From Hymenobacter sp. DG01 (lineage in GTDB: Bacteria; Bacteroidota; Bacteroidia; Cytophagales; Hymenobacteraceae): 64,000 nucleotides of DNA. Each line of letters starts with the position of its first letter. Position 1 is the first letter of the stretch. Shown piece after piece: positions 26,462 through 34,030 of the stretch. Location of the stretch: positions 4,590,001-4,654,000 of the forward strand of contig NZ_CP040936.1 of NCBI RefSeq assembly GCF_006352025.1, in the 5' to 3' direction. The position numbers were made by a program, and so were the translations under genes. Below the pieces are notes generated by a model. That model was given only the letters and a program-made list of their open reading frames with translations, had not been told where the DNA came from and did not search any database.

Positions 26462-26769
26462 ATGAAAAACTATTACTCTTTTGATTTAGCACCATGCTCA
26501 GCCTGACCTCTCTGTCCGGCGCCCAGGCCCAAACAATTACTCCGGTTTCGGCCGCTCCGGCCGCTACTCCGGCCCCAGTGGTGGCCCTGGCTACCGTGCC
26601 GGCTGAAGCGCCGACCATGGTATCGGCGCGGGCAGTGGCGCCCACGGCGTATTCGCAGTCTTCCTCGCCGAAAAAGGAGGTAGCAAAAAAGAAATCAAGC
26701 AAAACAGTCTGGATTCTGATTGGGGTAGGAGCTGCCCTTACCATTCTGCGCATTCTGACGGCTTCATAG
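26462..26769 (+). pseudogene. Small exported protein, signal peptide apparently split by a frameshift
   Basis: From ATG 26494 one can read 91 residues: LSLTSLSGAQAQ, an Ala/Pro/Val/Thr-rich middle, a lysine patch (KKEVAKKKSSK) and a C-terminal hydrophobic helix (TVWILIGVGAALTILRI). The start lacks the basic n-region expected of a signal peptide. Exactly such a start, MKNYYSF, lies at 26462 in another frame, which stops 14 codons in. A one-base change between 26483 and 26494 would join the two into a normal signal peptide. It may be a frameshifted gene, a sequencing error or a genuine short ORF starting at 26494. Confidence 0.45.
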
Positions 26770-26802
26770 CCTGGCCATTCAGAAGCACCAGATATGAGCA
26801 AC

Positions 26803-26840
26803 AAAAAACGCCCGTAACCTTCGTTGCGGGCGTTTTTTTG
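26803..26840. terminator. Bidirectional terminator between convergent genes
   Basis: An acgcccgtaac / gttgcgggcgt stem with one wobble, an A run on the left and a T run on the right. Confidence 0.85.
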
Positions 26841-26861
26841 CGCTCTGAAAGCCGTATTGGC

Positions 26862-28217
26862 TTACAGATTCAAAGCCTCCTCGGGGTCTTCCGTTTCTTC
26901 CTGGGTGGTTACGCGGAGCTGCACCAGCTCCACGGAGCGGCGCGAGCGTTGCAGCACCCGGAACTCGTAGTTATCGAGCACGGCCACGTCGCCGACCTCC
27001 GGAATGTTGCCATAAAGCACGTTAAGCAGGCCGCCCACGGTTTCGTAGTCGTCGCCCTCGGGCAGGGGGTAGGGGAGGTACTCGTTGGCATCCGGAATGG
27101 CGGTGGCGGTGTTCACGCGGTACTCAGTTTCCGAAACCTTCTCTACCACCGGCACTTCATTGTCGTACTCGTCCTGGATTTCGCCCACTAGCTCTTCCAT
27201 AATGTCCTCGATGGTCACAATGCCGGACACGCCCCCGAACTCGTCGGAAACAATGGCCATGTGCATGTGCTTGCGCTGGAACTGGCGGAGCAGGCGGTTG
27301 ATTTTCTTGGTTTCCGGTACGAAGTAGGCGGGCCGGATAATCTTGGCCAACTCAATGGGCTCCTGACGCCGGATAATCTGAAGCAGATCCTTCACGTAGA
27401 GCACCCCCACAATGTTGTCGATGTTGCCCTCGTACACCGGAATCCGCGAGTAGCCCTCGTTGTACACCGCTTCCAGCACCTCGTCCTGGGGCGTGCTTAC
27501 ATCAATGGCCGAGAGCTTGGTACGCGGCACCATAATCTGCTTTACCATCCGGTCGTTGAACTCGAACACGTTTTCCAGCAGCTCGTGCTCCGACTCCTGA
27601 ATCTCGCCGCTCTGCTTGCTTTGGTCCAGCAACAAACGTAACTCCTCGGTGGTGTGTACCTCATGCTCCGAAGCGGGCTGAATCCCGACCAGGCGCAGGA
27701 TGGCGTTGCTGAGCATATTCATCAGCCCGATAATGGGCGAGAGAATCTTGTAGAACACCTTCAGCGGGCCAGCCACTACCATGCTCACGGCCTCGGAGCG
27801 TTGAATAGCCAGAGACTTCGGCACCAGCTCGCCCAGCACAATGTGCATGATGGTAATCAGGGCGAAGGAAATCGGGACGGCAATCCGGTGGGCCAGGGCC
27901 TCGTTGACCACAACGCCGAAGCTTTCCAGCAGGGGCTTCAGGCCGGTGTAGGGCAGCACGTCCAGCACAATTTCGGCCATTACTTCCTCGCCTACCCAGC
28001 CCAGGGCCAGCGAAGCCAGCGTAATACCCAACTGCGTGGCCGAGAGGTAGGCATCCAGCTTGTGCACCAGGCCCAGCGTCAGCTTGGCCCAGCGGTTGCC
28101 TTCCTGCACTTTCAATTCCAGCTGCGAGACTCTGACCTTAACAAGGGCAAACTCAGCTGCCACAAAAAAGCCGTTAGCTACAACGAGCAGAATGGTAAAT
28201 AAAATGTCTAAGCCCAT
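26862..28217 (-). CDS. CNNM/CorC-HlyC family membrane protein
   Basis: A 451-residue protein with the classic order: an N-terminal DUF21 domain of about three to four membrane helices (ILFTILLVVANGFFVAAEFA onward), a CBS pair (MVPRTKLSAIDVSTPQDEVL and VGVLYVKDLLQII through VSDEFGGVSGIVTIEDIMEE), and a C-terminal CorC_HlyC domain (YETVGGLLNVLYGNIPEVG). Relatives (CNNM, CorC, MpfA) export Mg2+ or Co2+, and the CBS pair binds nucleotides to gate activity; the old name hemolysin is misleading. A TAnnTTTG promoter lies 45 bases upstream. It ends at a bidirectional terminator. Confidence 0.93.
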   Translation of the reverse strand: MGLDILFTILLVVANGFFVAAEFALVKVRVSQLELKVQEGNRWAKLTLGLVHKLDAYLSATQLGITLASLALGWVGEEVMAEIVLDVLPYTGLKPLLESFGVVVNEALAHRIAVPISFALITIMHIVLGELVPKSLAIQRSEAVSMVVAGPLKVFYKILSPIIGLMNMLSNAILRLVGIQPASEHEVHTTEELRLLLDQSKQSGEIQESEHELLENVFEFNDRMVKQIMVPRTKLSAIDVSTPQDEVLEAVYNEGYSRIPVYEGNIDNIVGVLYVKDLLQIIRRQEPIELAKIIRPAYFVPETKKINRLLRQFQRKHMHMAIVSDEFGGVSGIVTIEDIMEELVGEIQDEYDNEVPVVEKVSETEYRVNTATAIPDANEYLPYPLPEGDDYETVGGLLNVLYGNIPEVGDVAVLDNYEFRVLQRSRRSVELVQLRVTTQEETEDPEEALNL

Positions 28218-28261
28218 AGATGCGGAAGCGAGGCTCGACCGGCCTGCCTTCCTTTATAAGG

Positions 28262-28269
28262 CAAAAGTA
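28262..28269 (-). promoter_or_regulatory. -7 promoter element of the CorC-type gene
   Basis: TACTTTTG on the minus strand fits TAnnTTTG, 45 bases before the start codon at 28217. Confidence 0.5.
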
Positions 28270-28444
28270 CGACATTCGGCGCAAGCGGTTCGGAATGAAT
28301 GACGCTGTAGCCGGGGAAAGGTTATACCCGAGCTCCGGCGCAAACCAGTTAGTTTGTAAAACTCGTAGCCTAGCGTGGCTGTTGCGGTTTCTACCGACCT
28401 TTGTTTTTCTATCGGCTTGTCCTTGTAGTTTCTTCCCTGAATTC

Positions 28445-30673
28445 ATGCCTCGCAGTAAATTTCTGTTGCTTCCGCTGGTGCTGCTGCTCCTGACCTTCTG
28501 GCCGGCGGCGGCCCAAATCCTGACGCCCACCAAGCTTTCCAGCGCCGTAAGCAAGGCTTCGGCCAAGGTAGGCGAGGAGGTGGAGCTCATCGTCAATGCC
28601 CGCATCGACGACAAGTGGCACCTGTACGCCACCAACTTTGACCCCGATCTGGGCCCGACGGTGTTCACTTTCACCTTCGCCAAAAGTCCCGCCTACGAGC
28701 TGGTAGGCAAGCCACAATCCATCGGCACCAAAAAGAAATTCGACGAAGTTTTCAAGGGAGATGTCACCTACTTCGAGCGCACCGGCCTGATCAAGCAGCG
28801 CATTCGGGTGCTGCAGCCCGGCACGCTCACGATTAAGGCGGAAACCGAGTTCCAGACCTGCACCGACGTGGACGGCCGCTGCATTCCCGGCGAAGAAAGC
28901 CTGAGCTTCGGCCCCATCGAAGTTACCGGCACGGCCACCGCGCCTGCGCCTACCCCCTCCGGCTCCTCGGGGGCCAGCGTAACGCCGGCCGCTCCCGCTG
29001 CTACCACTGCGGCTGCTGCAACTACTGCTCCTGCTGATACGGCCGCGCCTGCAACGGCTTCCGCTACCCCTGCTCCTACCCCCGATTTGGCTGCAAACCC
29101 TACTGCAGTTGCCCCGGCTACCGCAGCCTCGACTACTGCCCCGGTGGTAGCTGCCACCGCTTCGGCTGCCGCAACCGATACCTCGGCCGGTGGACTCTGG
29201 AGCTTTGCTCTGGCGGCTTTTGTGTCGGGCCTGCTCGCCCTGATTACGCCCTGCGTATTCCCCCTGATTCCGATGACGGTGTCGTTCTTCACCAGCGGCT
29301 CCGGCTCCCGGCAGCAGGGCATTCTGAAGGCCGTGGTCTATGGGCTGTCCATCATCTTCGTGTACGTGGTAGTGGGGCTGCTTGTCACGGTTTTGCTTGG
29401 GGCCGATGGCCTTAACCTCATCAGCACGCACTGGCTGCCCAACCTGATTTTCTTCGTGGTGTTCGTGGTGTTTGGCCTCTCATTTCTGGGCCTGTTCGAA
29501 ATCACCCTACCCCACGGCATGGTTAATAAGATTGACGCCCAGGCCGATAAAGGCGGTTGGGGCGGCGTGTTCTTTATGGCCCTGACCCTGGTGGTAGTGT
29601 CGTTTTCCTGCACCGGCCCCATTGTAGCCACCATTCTGAGCCTGGCCGCCCAGGGCGAGCGGCTGCAGCCAGTGGTGGGCATGCTGGGCTTCTCCCTGGC
29701 TTTTGCCCTGCCCTTTACTTTGTTCGCCATCTTCCCGGCCTGGCTGAAAAGCCTGCCCCGCTCCGGTGGCTGGCTGAACACGGTGAAGGTGGTACTGGGC
29801 TTCGTGGAGCTGATGCTGGCGCTCAAGTTCCTGAGCATGGCCGATCTGGCCTACCACTGGAACCTGCTCCCGCGTGATATTTATCTGGTCCTCTGGATTG
29901 CCTTGTCAGGCCTGCTGGGCTTCTACCTGCTCGGCCGCTTCAAACTCTCCCACGATTCCGACCTGACCCACCTGAGCGTAGGCCGCCTGCTGATGGCCGT
30001 GCTGGCGTTCAGCTTCATGACTTACCTGGTGCCTGGTTTGTTCGGGGCGCCGCTGCCCCTGCTGGCCGGCTACCTGCCGCCCCAGAGCCGCAACGATTTC
30101 ACCCTGGCCGGTGGGGCCGAAGGGGCCACTGCTGCCGTACCCGCTGCTACTGCCTCCAATGCCCTCTGTGAGGCCCCGCGCTACGCCGAGTTTCTGGAGC
30201 TGCCCCACGGCCTGCCGGGCTACTTCGATCTGGAGCAGGCCCGCCGCTGCGCCCGCGCTCAAAACAAGCCCATTTTCATTGATTTCACAGGCCATGCCTG
30301 CGTGAACTGCCGCAAGATGGAGGCTACCGTCTGGAAGGACCCCCGGGTGCTCAAGCGCCTGCGCGAAGACTTTGTGGTAGTGGCGCTTTACGTGGACGAT
30401 AAGGCCGAACTGCCCCAGAACGAGCACTACGTTTCCGCCCACGATGGAAAAACGAAAACAACTCTGGGCAAGAAGAACGCCGATATTCAGCTCACCGGCT
30501 TCAACGTAAACGCCCAACCCTACTACGTGCTCCTCGACCCCAATGCTACCCCCGATCTGGCGCACACCTTAACTCCCCCCGTCGCCTACGAGCCCGATGC
30601 CACCGCCTTCGTGCAGTTTCTGGATGCCGGCTTGGCCCGGTTCCGGCAGCAGGCTGCCCTGGCCGGCCGGTAA
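28445..30673 (+). CDS. dsbD: Thiol:disulfide interchange protein DsbD
   Basis: A 742-residue inner-membrane protein. The order is: signal peptide, N-terminal beta domain (residues ~25-155), an ~85-residue linker almost wholly Ala/Thr/Pro/Ser, an eight-helix membrane core with LITPCVFPLIPMTVSFFTSG and VVSFSCTGPIVATILSL (the redox cysteines), and a C-terminal thioredoxin-like domain with CVNC at 619-622. Family knowledge: it passes electrons from cytosolic thioredoxin across the membrane to periplasmic thiol proteins. The start at 28445 (MPRSKFLLLPLVLLLL) gives the signal peptide; the frame is open to 28220 but that extension overlaps the neighbouring promoter. The linker is longer and more repetitive than in E. 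coli. Thioredoxin at 33064 could be its donor. Confidence 0.93.
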   Translation: MPRSKFLLLPLVLLLLTFWPAAAQILTPTKLSSAVSKASAKVGEEVELIVNARIDDKWHLYATNFDPDLGPTVFTFTFAKSPAYELVGKPQSIGTKKKFDEVFKGDVTYFERTGLIKQRIRVLQPGTLTIKAETEFQTCTDVDGRCIPGEESLSFGPIEVTGTATAPAPTPSGSSGASVTPAAPAATTAAAATTAPADTAAPATASATPAPTPDLAANPTAVAPATAASTTAPVVAATASAAATDTSAGGLWSFALAAFVSGLLALITPCVFPLIPMTVSFFTSGSGSRQQGILKAVVYGLSIIFVYVVVGLLVTVLLGADGLNLISTHWLPNLIFFVVFVVFGLSFLGLFEITLPHGMVNKIDAQADKGGWGGVFFMALTLVVVSFSCTGPIVATILSLAAQGERLQPVVGMLGFSLAFALPFTLFAIFPAWLKSLPRSGGWLNTVKVVLGFVELMLALKFLSMADLAYHWNLLPRDIYLVLWIALSGLLGFYLLGRFKLSHDSDLTHLSVGRLLMAVLAFSFMTYLVPGLFGAPLPLLAGYLPPQSRNDFTLAGGAEGATAAVPAATASNALCEAPRYAEFLELPHGLPGYFDLEQARRCARAQNKPIFIDFTGHACVNCRKMEATVWKDPRVLKRLREDFVVVALYVDDKAELPQNEHYVSAHDGKTKTTLGKKNADIQLTGFNVNAQPYYVLLDPNATPDLAHTLTPPVAYEPDATAFVQFLDAGLARFRQQAALAGR

Positions 30674-30695
30674 ATTCACGGAAACATCATCTCTG

Positions 30696-30733
30696 AAAGC
30701 CTCCCTTTGTCTGCGGATGAAGGGAGGCTTTCC
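30696..30733 (+). terminator. Intrinsic terminator of dsbD
   Basis: aaagcctccctt (30696-30707) pairs exactly with its complement at 30720-30731 around a 12-base loop. Confidence 0.8.
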
Positions 30734-30941
30734 GGCTTACGGGCGGTGAGGTAACACAAGACTCACGCGGCGCAAAGCATAATTGGGAGCAACTCAGATA
30801 CAACACGCTTATTCTATGTAGTTATGGCCTTTTTTGCAATAACCAGTGCTTTTACGGGGATAAACTGCCAACTTTGCGGCCCATTTGGGCCGGAAGCGCC
30901 AACAATGAAAAGAATGACAGCCTGTGCGCTCAAATGCCCGG

Positions 30942-30976
30942 AAAAAATAAAAGGCGGCACCCACCCAGATGCCGCC
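30942..30976 (-). terminator. Intrinsic terminator of the tRNA-like unit
   Basis: On the minus strand GGCGGCA, loop TCTGGGTGGG and TGCCGCC are followed by TTTTATTTTTT. It is the last of three hairpins after the tRNA-like gene. Confidence 0.85.
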
Positions 30977-31049
30977 TCTCGATTCAGAACGTACCCACCC
31001 AGATACGTCCCGTTTTCCCTCCTCACAAAGTCCACCCAATACCGTTGTG
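30953..31049 (-). ncRNA. Three consecutive hairpins with a shared G-rich loop
   Basis: Reading the minus strand from the tRNA-like 3' end there are three stems: CACAA/TTGTG (31049-31024), ACGTA/TACGT (31008-30989) and GGCGGCA/TGCCGCC (30976-30953). The last two loops are the identical ten bases TCTGGGTGGG. The first loop is longer and holds TTGGGTGGAC, so TGGGTGG is exposed three times. Different stems with the same loop suggest selection on the loop, as for a protein- or RNA-binding site. It lies in the same predicted transcript as 31050-31164 and ends at the terminator. No known RNA family is recognised. Confidence 0.55.
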
Positions 31050-31164
31050 CTGTAGAAGAAGGAGTCGAACCTTCACGGAGTAGTTAGCCGGCCGCCGGAC
31101 CAGTTTTTCCCGAATCTCCACCCCCGAGAGAGGAGGGCATGTCTGCCGGTTTCATCATTCTACA
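31050..31164 (-). tRNA. Class II tRNA-like gene, anticodon CTC, 46-nt variable arm
   Basis: A full cloverleaf can be folded on the minus strand. The acceptor TGTAGAA/TTCTACA is a perfect 7 bp, and the D-arm ATG/CAT has a Leu-type loop (AAACCGGCAGA). The anticodon stem CCCTC/GGGGG (one wobble) has loop CTCTCTC, giving anticodon CTC at 31128-31130. The T-arm is GAAGG-TTCGACT-CCTTC, and its loop is identical to that of tRNA-Arg at 10320. The variable region (31075-31120) is 46 nt, closed by GGAG/CTCC with an inner CCGG/CCGG stem, about twice the usual class II length. The discriminator is G, position 37 is a pyrimidine, and CCA is not encoded. A TACATTTG promoter lies 41 bases upstream. It could be a non-canonical tRNA, a tRNA-derived RNA or a decaying tRNA-Leu. 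It is not a normal tRNA-Glu, which is class I. Confidence 0.6.
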
Positions 31165-31204
31165 GTGTGCAAAACAATCCGCTGCCGTTCGCGTTGGATT
31201 ATGA

Positions 31205-31212
31205 CAAATGTA
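31205..31212 (-). promoter_or_regulatory. -7 promoter element of the tRNA-like unit
   Basis: TACATTTG on the minus strand matches TAnnTTTG, 41 bases before the tRNA-like 5' end. The tRNA-Arg promoter has nearly the same distance (43). The surrounding region is A+T-rich. Confidence 0.55.
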
Positions 31213-31321
31213 GCACCTTAATCGAACTAATAAAATAATTACAGACATTTGAAGAAAAATTTACATTGTTTTTAAAACCTTCCCTCTCTCATTGTAATAT
31301 AGGTAATCAACCCGCAAAAAA

Positions 31322-31807
31322 ATGGCCCGCAATTACGAACTTGACGACACCGACCGGAAGATTCTGGCCCTGTTAATAGAAGACGCCAAAATGCCCTACA
31401 CTGAAATTGCCCGCAAGGTGCACGTTTCGGGGGGTACGGTGCACGTTCGCATGGCCCGGTTAGAGGAATTGGGTATTGTACAGGGCGCAACGCTTAAGAT
31501 TGACTATCAGAAGCTGGGCTACGGAGTCCGGGCCTTTCTGGGGATATACCTTCAGAAAAGCTCGGTGTATGAAAGCGTGGTAGCCGCGCTGCGCCAGATT
31601 CCGGAGGTAGTAAGCATTGATTTCACTACCGGCGCCTATGGCATCTTTGCCCGCCTGATTTGCCGCGACACCAACCACCTGCGCGAGGTGCTGCACGAGC
31701 AGATTCAGCTGATTGAAGGCATTGAGCGCACGGAAACGCTTATTTCGCTGGAGGAAGCCTTTAACCGGCCCATTCAGCTGCAGGAAGTAGAAGAAAGGGC
31801 CAGCTAG
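31322..31807 (+). CDS. Lrp/AsnC family transcriptional regulator
   Basis: A 161-residue regulator. The N-terminal helix-turn-helix (LDDTDRKILALLIEDAKMPY through GTVHVRMARLEELGIV) binds DNA, and the C-terminal RAM domain (GYGVRAFLGIYLQKSSVYES onward) binds amino acids and assembles dimers or octamers. The family controls amino-acid metabolism in response to leucine, asparagine or others; the ligand here is unknown. The ~110 bases before it are strongly A+T-rich, as expected of an autoregulated Lrp promoter, and are shared divergently with the tRNA-like unit. Confidence 0.92.
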   Translation: MARNYELDDTDRKILALLIEDAKMPYTEIARKVHVSGGTVHVRMARLEELGIVQGATLKIDYQKLGYGVRAFLGIYLQKSSVYESVVAALRQIPEVVSIDFTTGAYGIFARLICRDTNHLREVLHEQIQLIEGIERTETLISLEEAFNRPIQLQEVEERAS

Positions 31808-32018
31808 GGCAATCTGGTCGGGCTTGTTTGTCAGGTGCCGCTGCTCCGCTTTGCCGGGGTAGCGGCTGCTGCCTTTTAAGGGCGCCGTATGGCTGCGCTT
31901 ATAGGCTCGTAACTAGCTGAAATAGTATTTTTTAAGTGAAGTTGGACGAGCTCTTGGGCCCTGCGGAAGTGTTCGGTATATTTCGTACTACCACTTACTG
32001 GTTCCTAACTGGTTGCCC

Positions 32019-32978
32019 ATGAGAATACATTACGCTTTTCTCTTGTCATGTCTGCTGGCGGCCCGGTTCAGCTTTGCGCAGAGCCTGCCGGCCGTGTACC
32101 TCAATGACCGGGACGAGGCCACCGTGCCCGACAGCGCAACCCACTACCGTATCGTTGACCGGAAAAACGAGCTGCTGGGCACCTACGCCATGCGCGAGTA
32201 CGCGCTTTCCGGCACCCTGCTCCTGCGCGGCACGCTCTCGTCCATTGACCCCCCGGTACGCAACGGCCTGCTGACCTGGTACCACCCTAGCGGCAGCAAG
32301 GCCGGCCAAGTTCATTACCGCGACGATGAGGCCGACGGCCTGTACGTGGGCTGGTACGAGGATGGCCGCGTCAGCCAGCGCGGCGACTACGCCGACGGGC
32401 AACGGGTTGGGCGCTGGATTTCGGTGCACCGCAACGGACAAAAGCGCTCCGAGGGCCGCTACAACGCCGGCCGGGCAGTGGGAGAGTGGCACTACTACTA
32501 CGATACCGGTGAGTTAAGCGCCATTGAAATGCCCGACCGGCAGGGCAAGCCGCTAGCCCTGGCCTTTTTCAACAAGGATGGGTCGCCGTACATGGGTAAG
32601 GTACGCACCCGCGAGCTGCCCCAGTTTCCGGGTGGTGAGGCCGCCCTGCTCAGCTACGTGGCCCGCAACACTACCTACCCCCGCAACATCCGCCGCAAGG
32701 GCATTACAGGCAACGTGTACGTGAGCTACACCGTGGGCGAGGATGGGCGCGTGGGCCAAGTGCGGGTGGTGCAGGGCCTGGCCCCGGAGGCCGACCAGGA
32801 AGCACGCCGGGTAGTGGCCAGCCTGCCGGCCTTCGAGCCAGGCCGCGAGTATAACCTGCCTACGGCCATGACGTTTACCATCCCTATCTACTTCGCGCCC
32901 AACTTCTCGCTGCTTTCCGGGCTGCGGCCTTCCCAGGTGCCCCCATCCGAGGCCCGGGCCTTTGCCCCCGCCGAGTAG
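32019..32978 (+). CDS. Exported MORN-repeat protein with C-terminal TonB domain
   Basis: A 319-residue protein: signal peptide (ending RFSFAQ), then several MORN-like repeats (GLYVGWYEDGRVSQRGDYAD, VGRWISVHRNGQKRSEGRYN, VGEWHYYYDTGELS). A TonB C-terminal domain follows (NIRRKGITGNVYVSYTVGED through ARRVVASLPAFEPG). The pairing of MORN-type repeats with a TonB box-binding domain is common in Bacteroidota. A TonB domain lacking the usual N-terminal membrane anchor suggests a periplasmic role other than energy coupling. ATG 32019 is chosen; a TTG six bases earlier is less likely. Confidence 0.85.
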   Translation: MRIHYAFLLSCLLAARFSFAQSLPAVYLNDRDEATVPDSATHYRIVDRKNELLGTYAMREYALSGTLLLRGTLSSIDPPVRNGLLTWYHPSGSKAGQVHYRDDEADGLYVGWYEDGRVSQRGDYADGQRVGRWISVHRNGQKRSEGRYNAGRAVGEWHYYYDTGELSAIEMPDRQGKPLALAFFNKDGSPYMGKVRTRELPQFPGGEAALLSYVARNTTYPRNIRRKGITGNVYVSYTVGEDGRVGQVRVVQGLAPEADQEARRVVASLPAFEPGREYNLPTAMTFTIPIYFAPNFSLLSGLRPSQVPPSEARAFAPAE

Positions 32979-33005
32979 GGTAGCCGCATCTACCATAAAC
33001 TAAAC

Positions 33006-33045
33006 AAAAGAGCCCCGCTGCCAATGCTGGCAACGGGGCTCTTTT
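33006..33045. terminator. Bidirectional terminator between convergent genes
   Basis: The twelve-base arm aaaagagccccg and its complement (33034-33045), with additional inner pairing tgcca/tggca. Confidence 0.88.
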
Positions 33046-33063
33046 GTATGCGCAAGGCCGTAA

Positions 33064-33393
33064 TTAAGCCGTTACCTGGGCATCAAGCTTTTGTGCCAGT
33101 ACGTGCTTCGGAACGGCACCTACCTGCTTGTCAACAACCTGACCGTTCTTGAACACCAGCAGCGTGGGGATGCTGCGGATGCCAAATTTGGCCGAAGTCT
33201 GGGGGTTGGAATCTACGTCAACCTTGCCGATAACGGCTTTGCCTTCGTATTCACCGGCCAGCTCTTCAACAACCGGGCCTACCATGCGGCACGGACCGCA
33301 CCACTCGGCCCAGAAGTCCACGAGCACCGGCTTATCGGAGTTGATGATTTGGTCGAAGTTAGCATCGGTAATTTCGATGGCTTTATGTCCCAT
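33064..33393 (-). CDS. trxA: Thioredoxin
   Basis: A 109-residue thioredoxin with the active site [10 protein letters not shown], the cis-proline loop [11 protein letters not shown] and standard length. It reduces disulfides in ribonucleotide reductase, peroxiredoxins and others, and is the expected cytosolic donor to DsbD (28445-30673). The start at 33393 ([14 protein letters not shown]) matches family N-termini; the frame is open to 33567 without homology. TACCTTGC on the minus strand at 33445-33452 may be its -7 element. Confidence 0.97.
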   Translation of the reverse strand: MGHKAIEITDANFDQIINSDKPVLVDFWAEWCGPCRMVGPVVEELAGEYEGKAVIGKVDVDSNPQTSAKFGIRSIPTLLVFKNGQVVDKQVGAVPKHVLAQKLDAQVTA

Positions 33394-33600
33394 AACAGTG
33401 AGGGGTTTGATGGAATGTGTGTGCTGTTTACGGTCAACCGGGCCGCAAGGTAGCAGATTGCGTTTCAACAAGCGGCAGGCCGGAAAGTTCACTCGGCCAG
33501 CGAAGCTGTTCAGCCGCCCAACGGCACCAGGGCCCCGGTAACGCCCGCCGCGCTCAGGCAGGGCCACCGGGGCTCAGTAACTCAGGCAAAAAACAGCGGG

Positions 33601-33969
33601 CTACGAGTGGTAGGCCCGGGCATATTCCTGAGCCCGGTGCCGCAGCTTATAGAACACATACAGGTTAAAAAAGTGCATGCCCCCCAGAATCAGGATGATG
33701 GTGCCCACCTTAATACTGAGCGTTTCCACGCTCTGCTGGTAGCTGGTAATAGCCTCGGCGCTGCGCAGGGTAAGTGTCGCGTACCCGATGTTGATGAGGT
33801 AGAAGCCCGTGAGCAGCAGCTTGTTTACCGAGTCGGCCAGCTGCTCATTGCCGTGGAAAATGTCAATCAGAAATAAGCGGCCGTTTTTGAAGAGCGTGCG
33901 CGCTACCCATACCGTTAGCAGGACTGTAACAGGAAGGTACACTAAGTACACTAGCAGATGATAATTCAT
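33601..33969 (-). CDS. Hypothetical membrane protein with three helices
   Basis: A 122-residue protein with three hydrophobic segments (LLVYLVYLPVTVLLTVWVA, LLLTGFYLINIGYATLTL, VGTIILILGGMHFFNLYVF). The loop between the first and second carries a DIFHGNEQLADSVNK motif, and the C-terminus is basic (YKLRHRAQEYARAY). I know of similar short unnamed proteins in Cytophagales, but no function. It is transcribed in the same direction as the epimerase upstream, with about 60 bases between. Confidence 0.65.
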   Translation of the reverse strand: MNYHLLVYLVYLPVTVLLTVWVARTLFKNGRLFLIDIFHGNEQLADSVNKLLLTGFYLINIGYATLTLRSAEAITSYQQSVETLSIKVGTIILILGGMHFFNLYVFYKLRHRAQEYARAYHS

Positions 33970-34030
33970 GGCTTTCAGAAAGTTAGAAGTGAAAGAGAAA
34001 CAGAAGCGCGTAAAACATCAGGCAAAATCC

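Noticed and set aside
30809..31087. Short open frames overlapping the tRNA-like unit
   Set aside because: They cover structured RNA and hairpins on the other strand, have no start context or known motif, and end inside the tRNA-like gene.
31050..31164. The tRNA-like gene read as a tmRNA tRNA-like domain
   Set aside because: There is a full anticodon arm and no peptide-tag frame or pseudoknot region, and the 5' and 3' ends pair within 115 bases.
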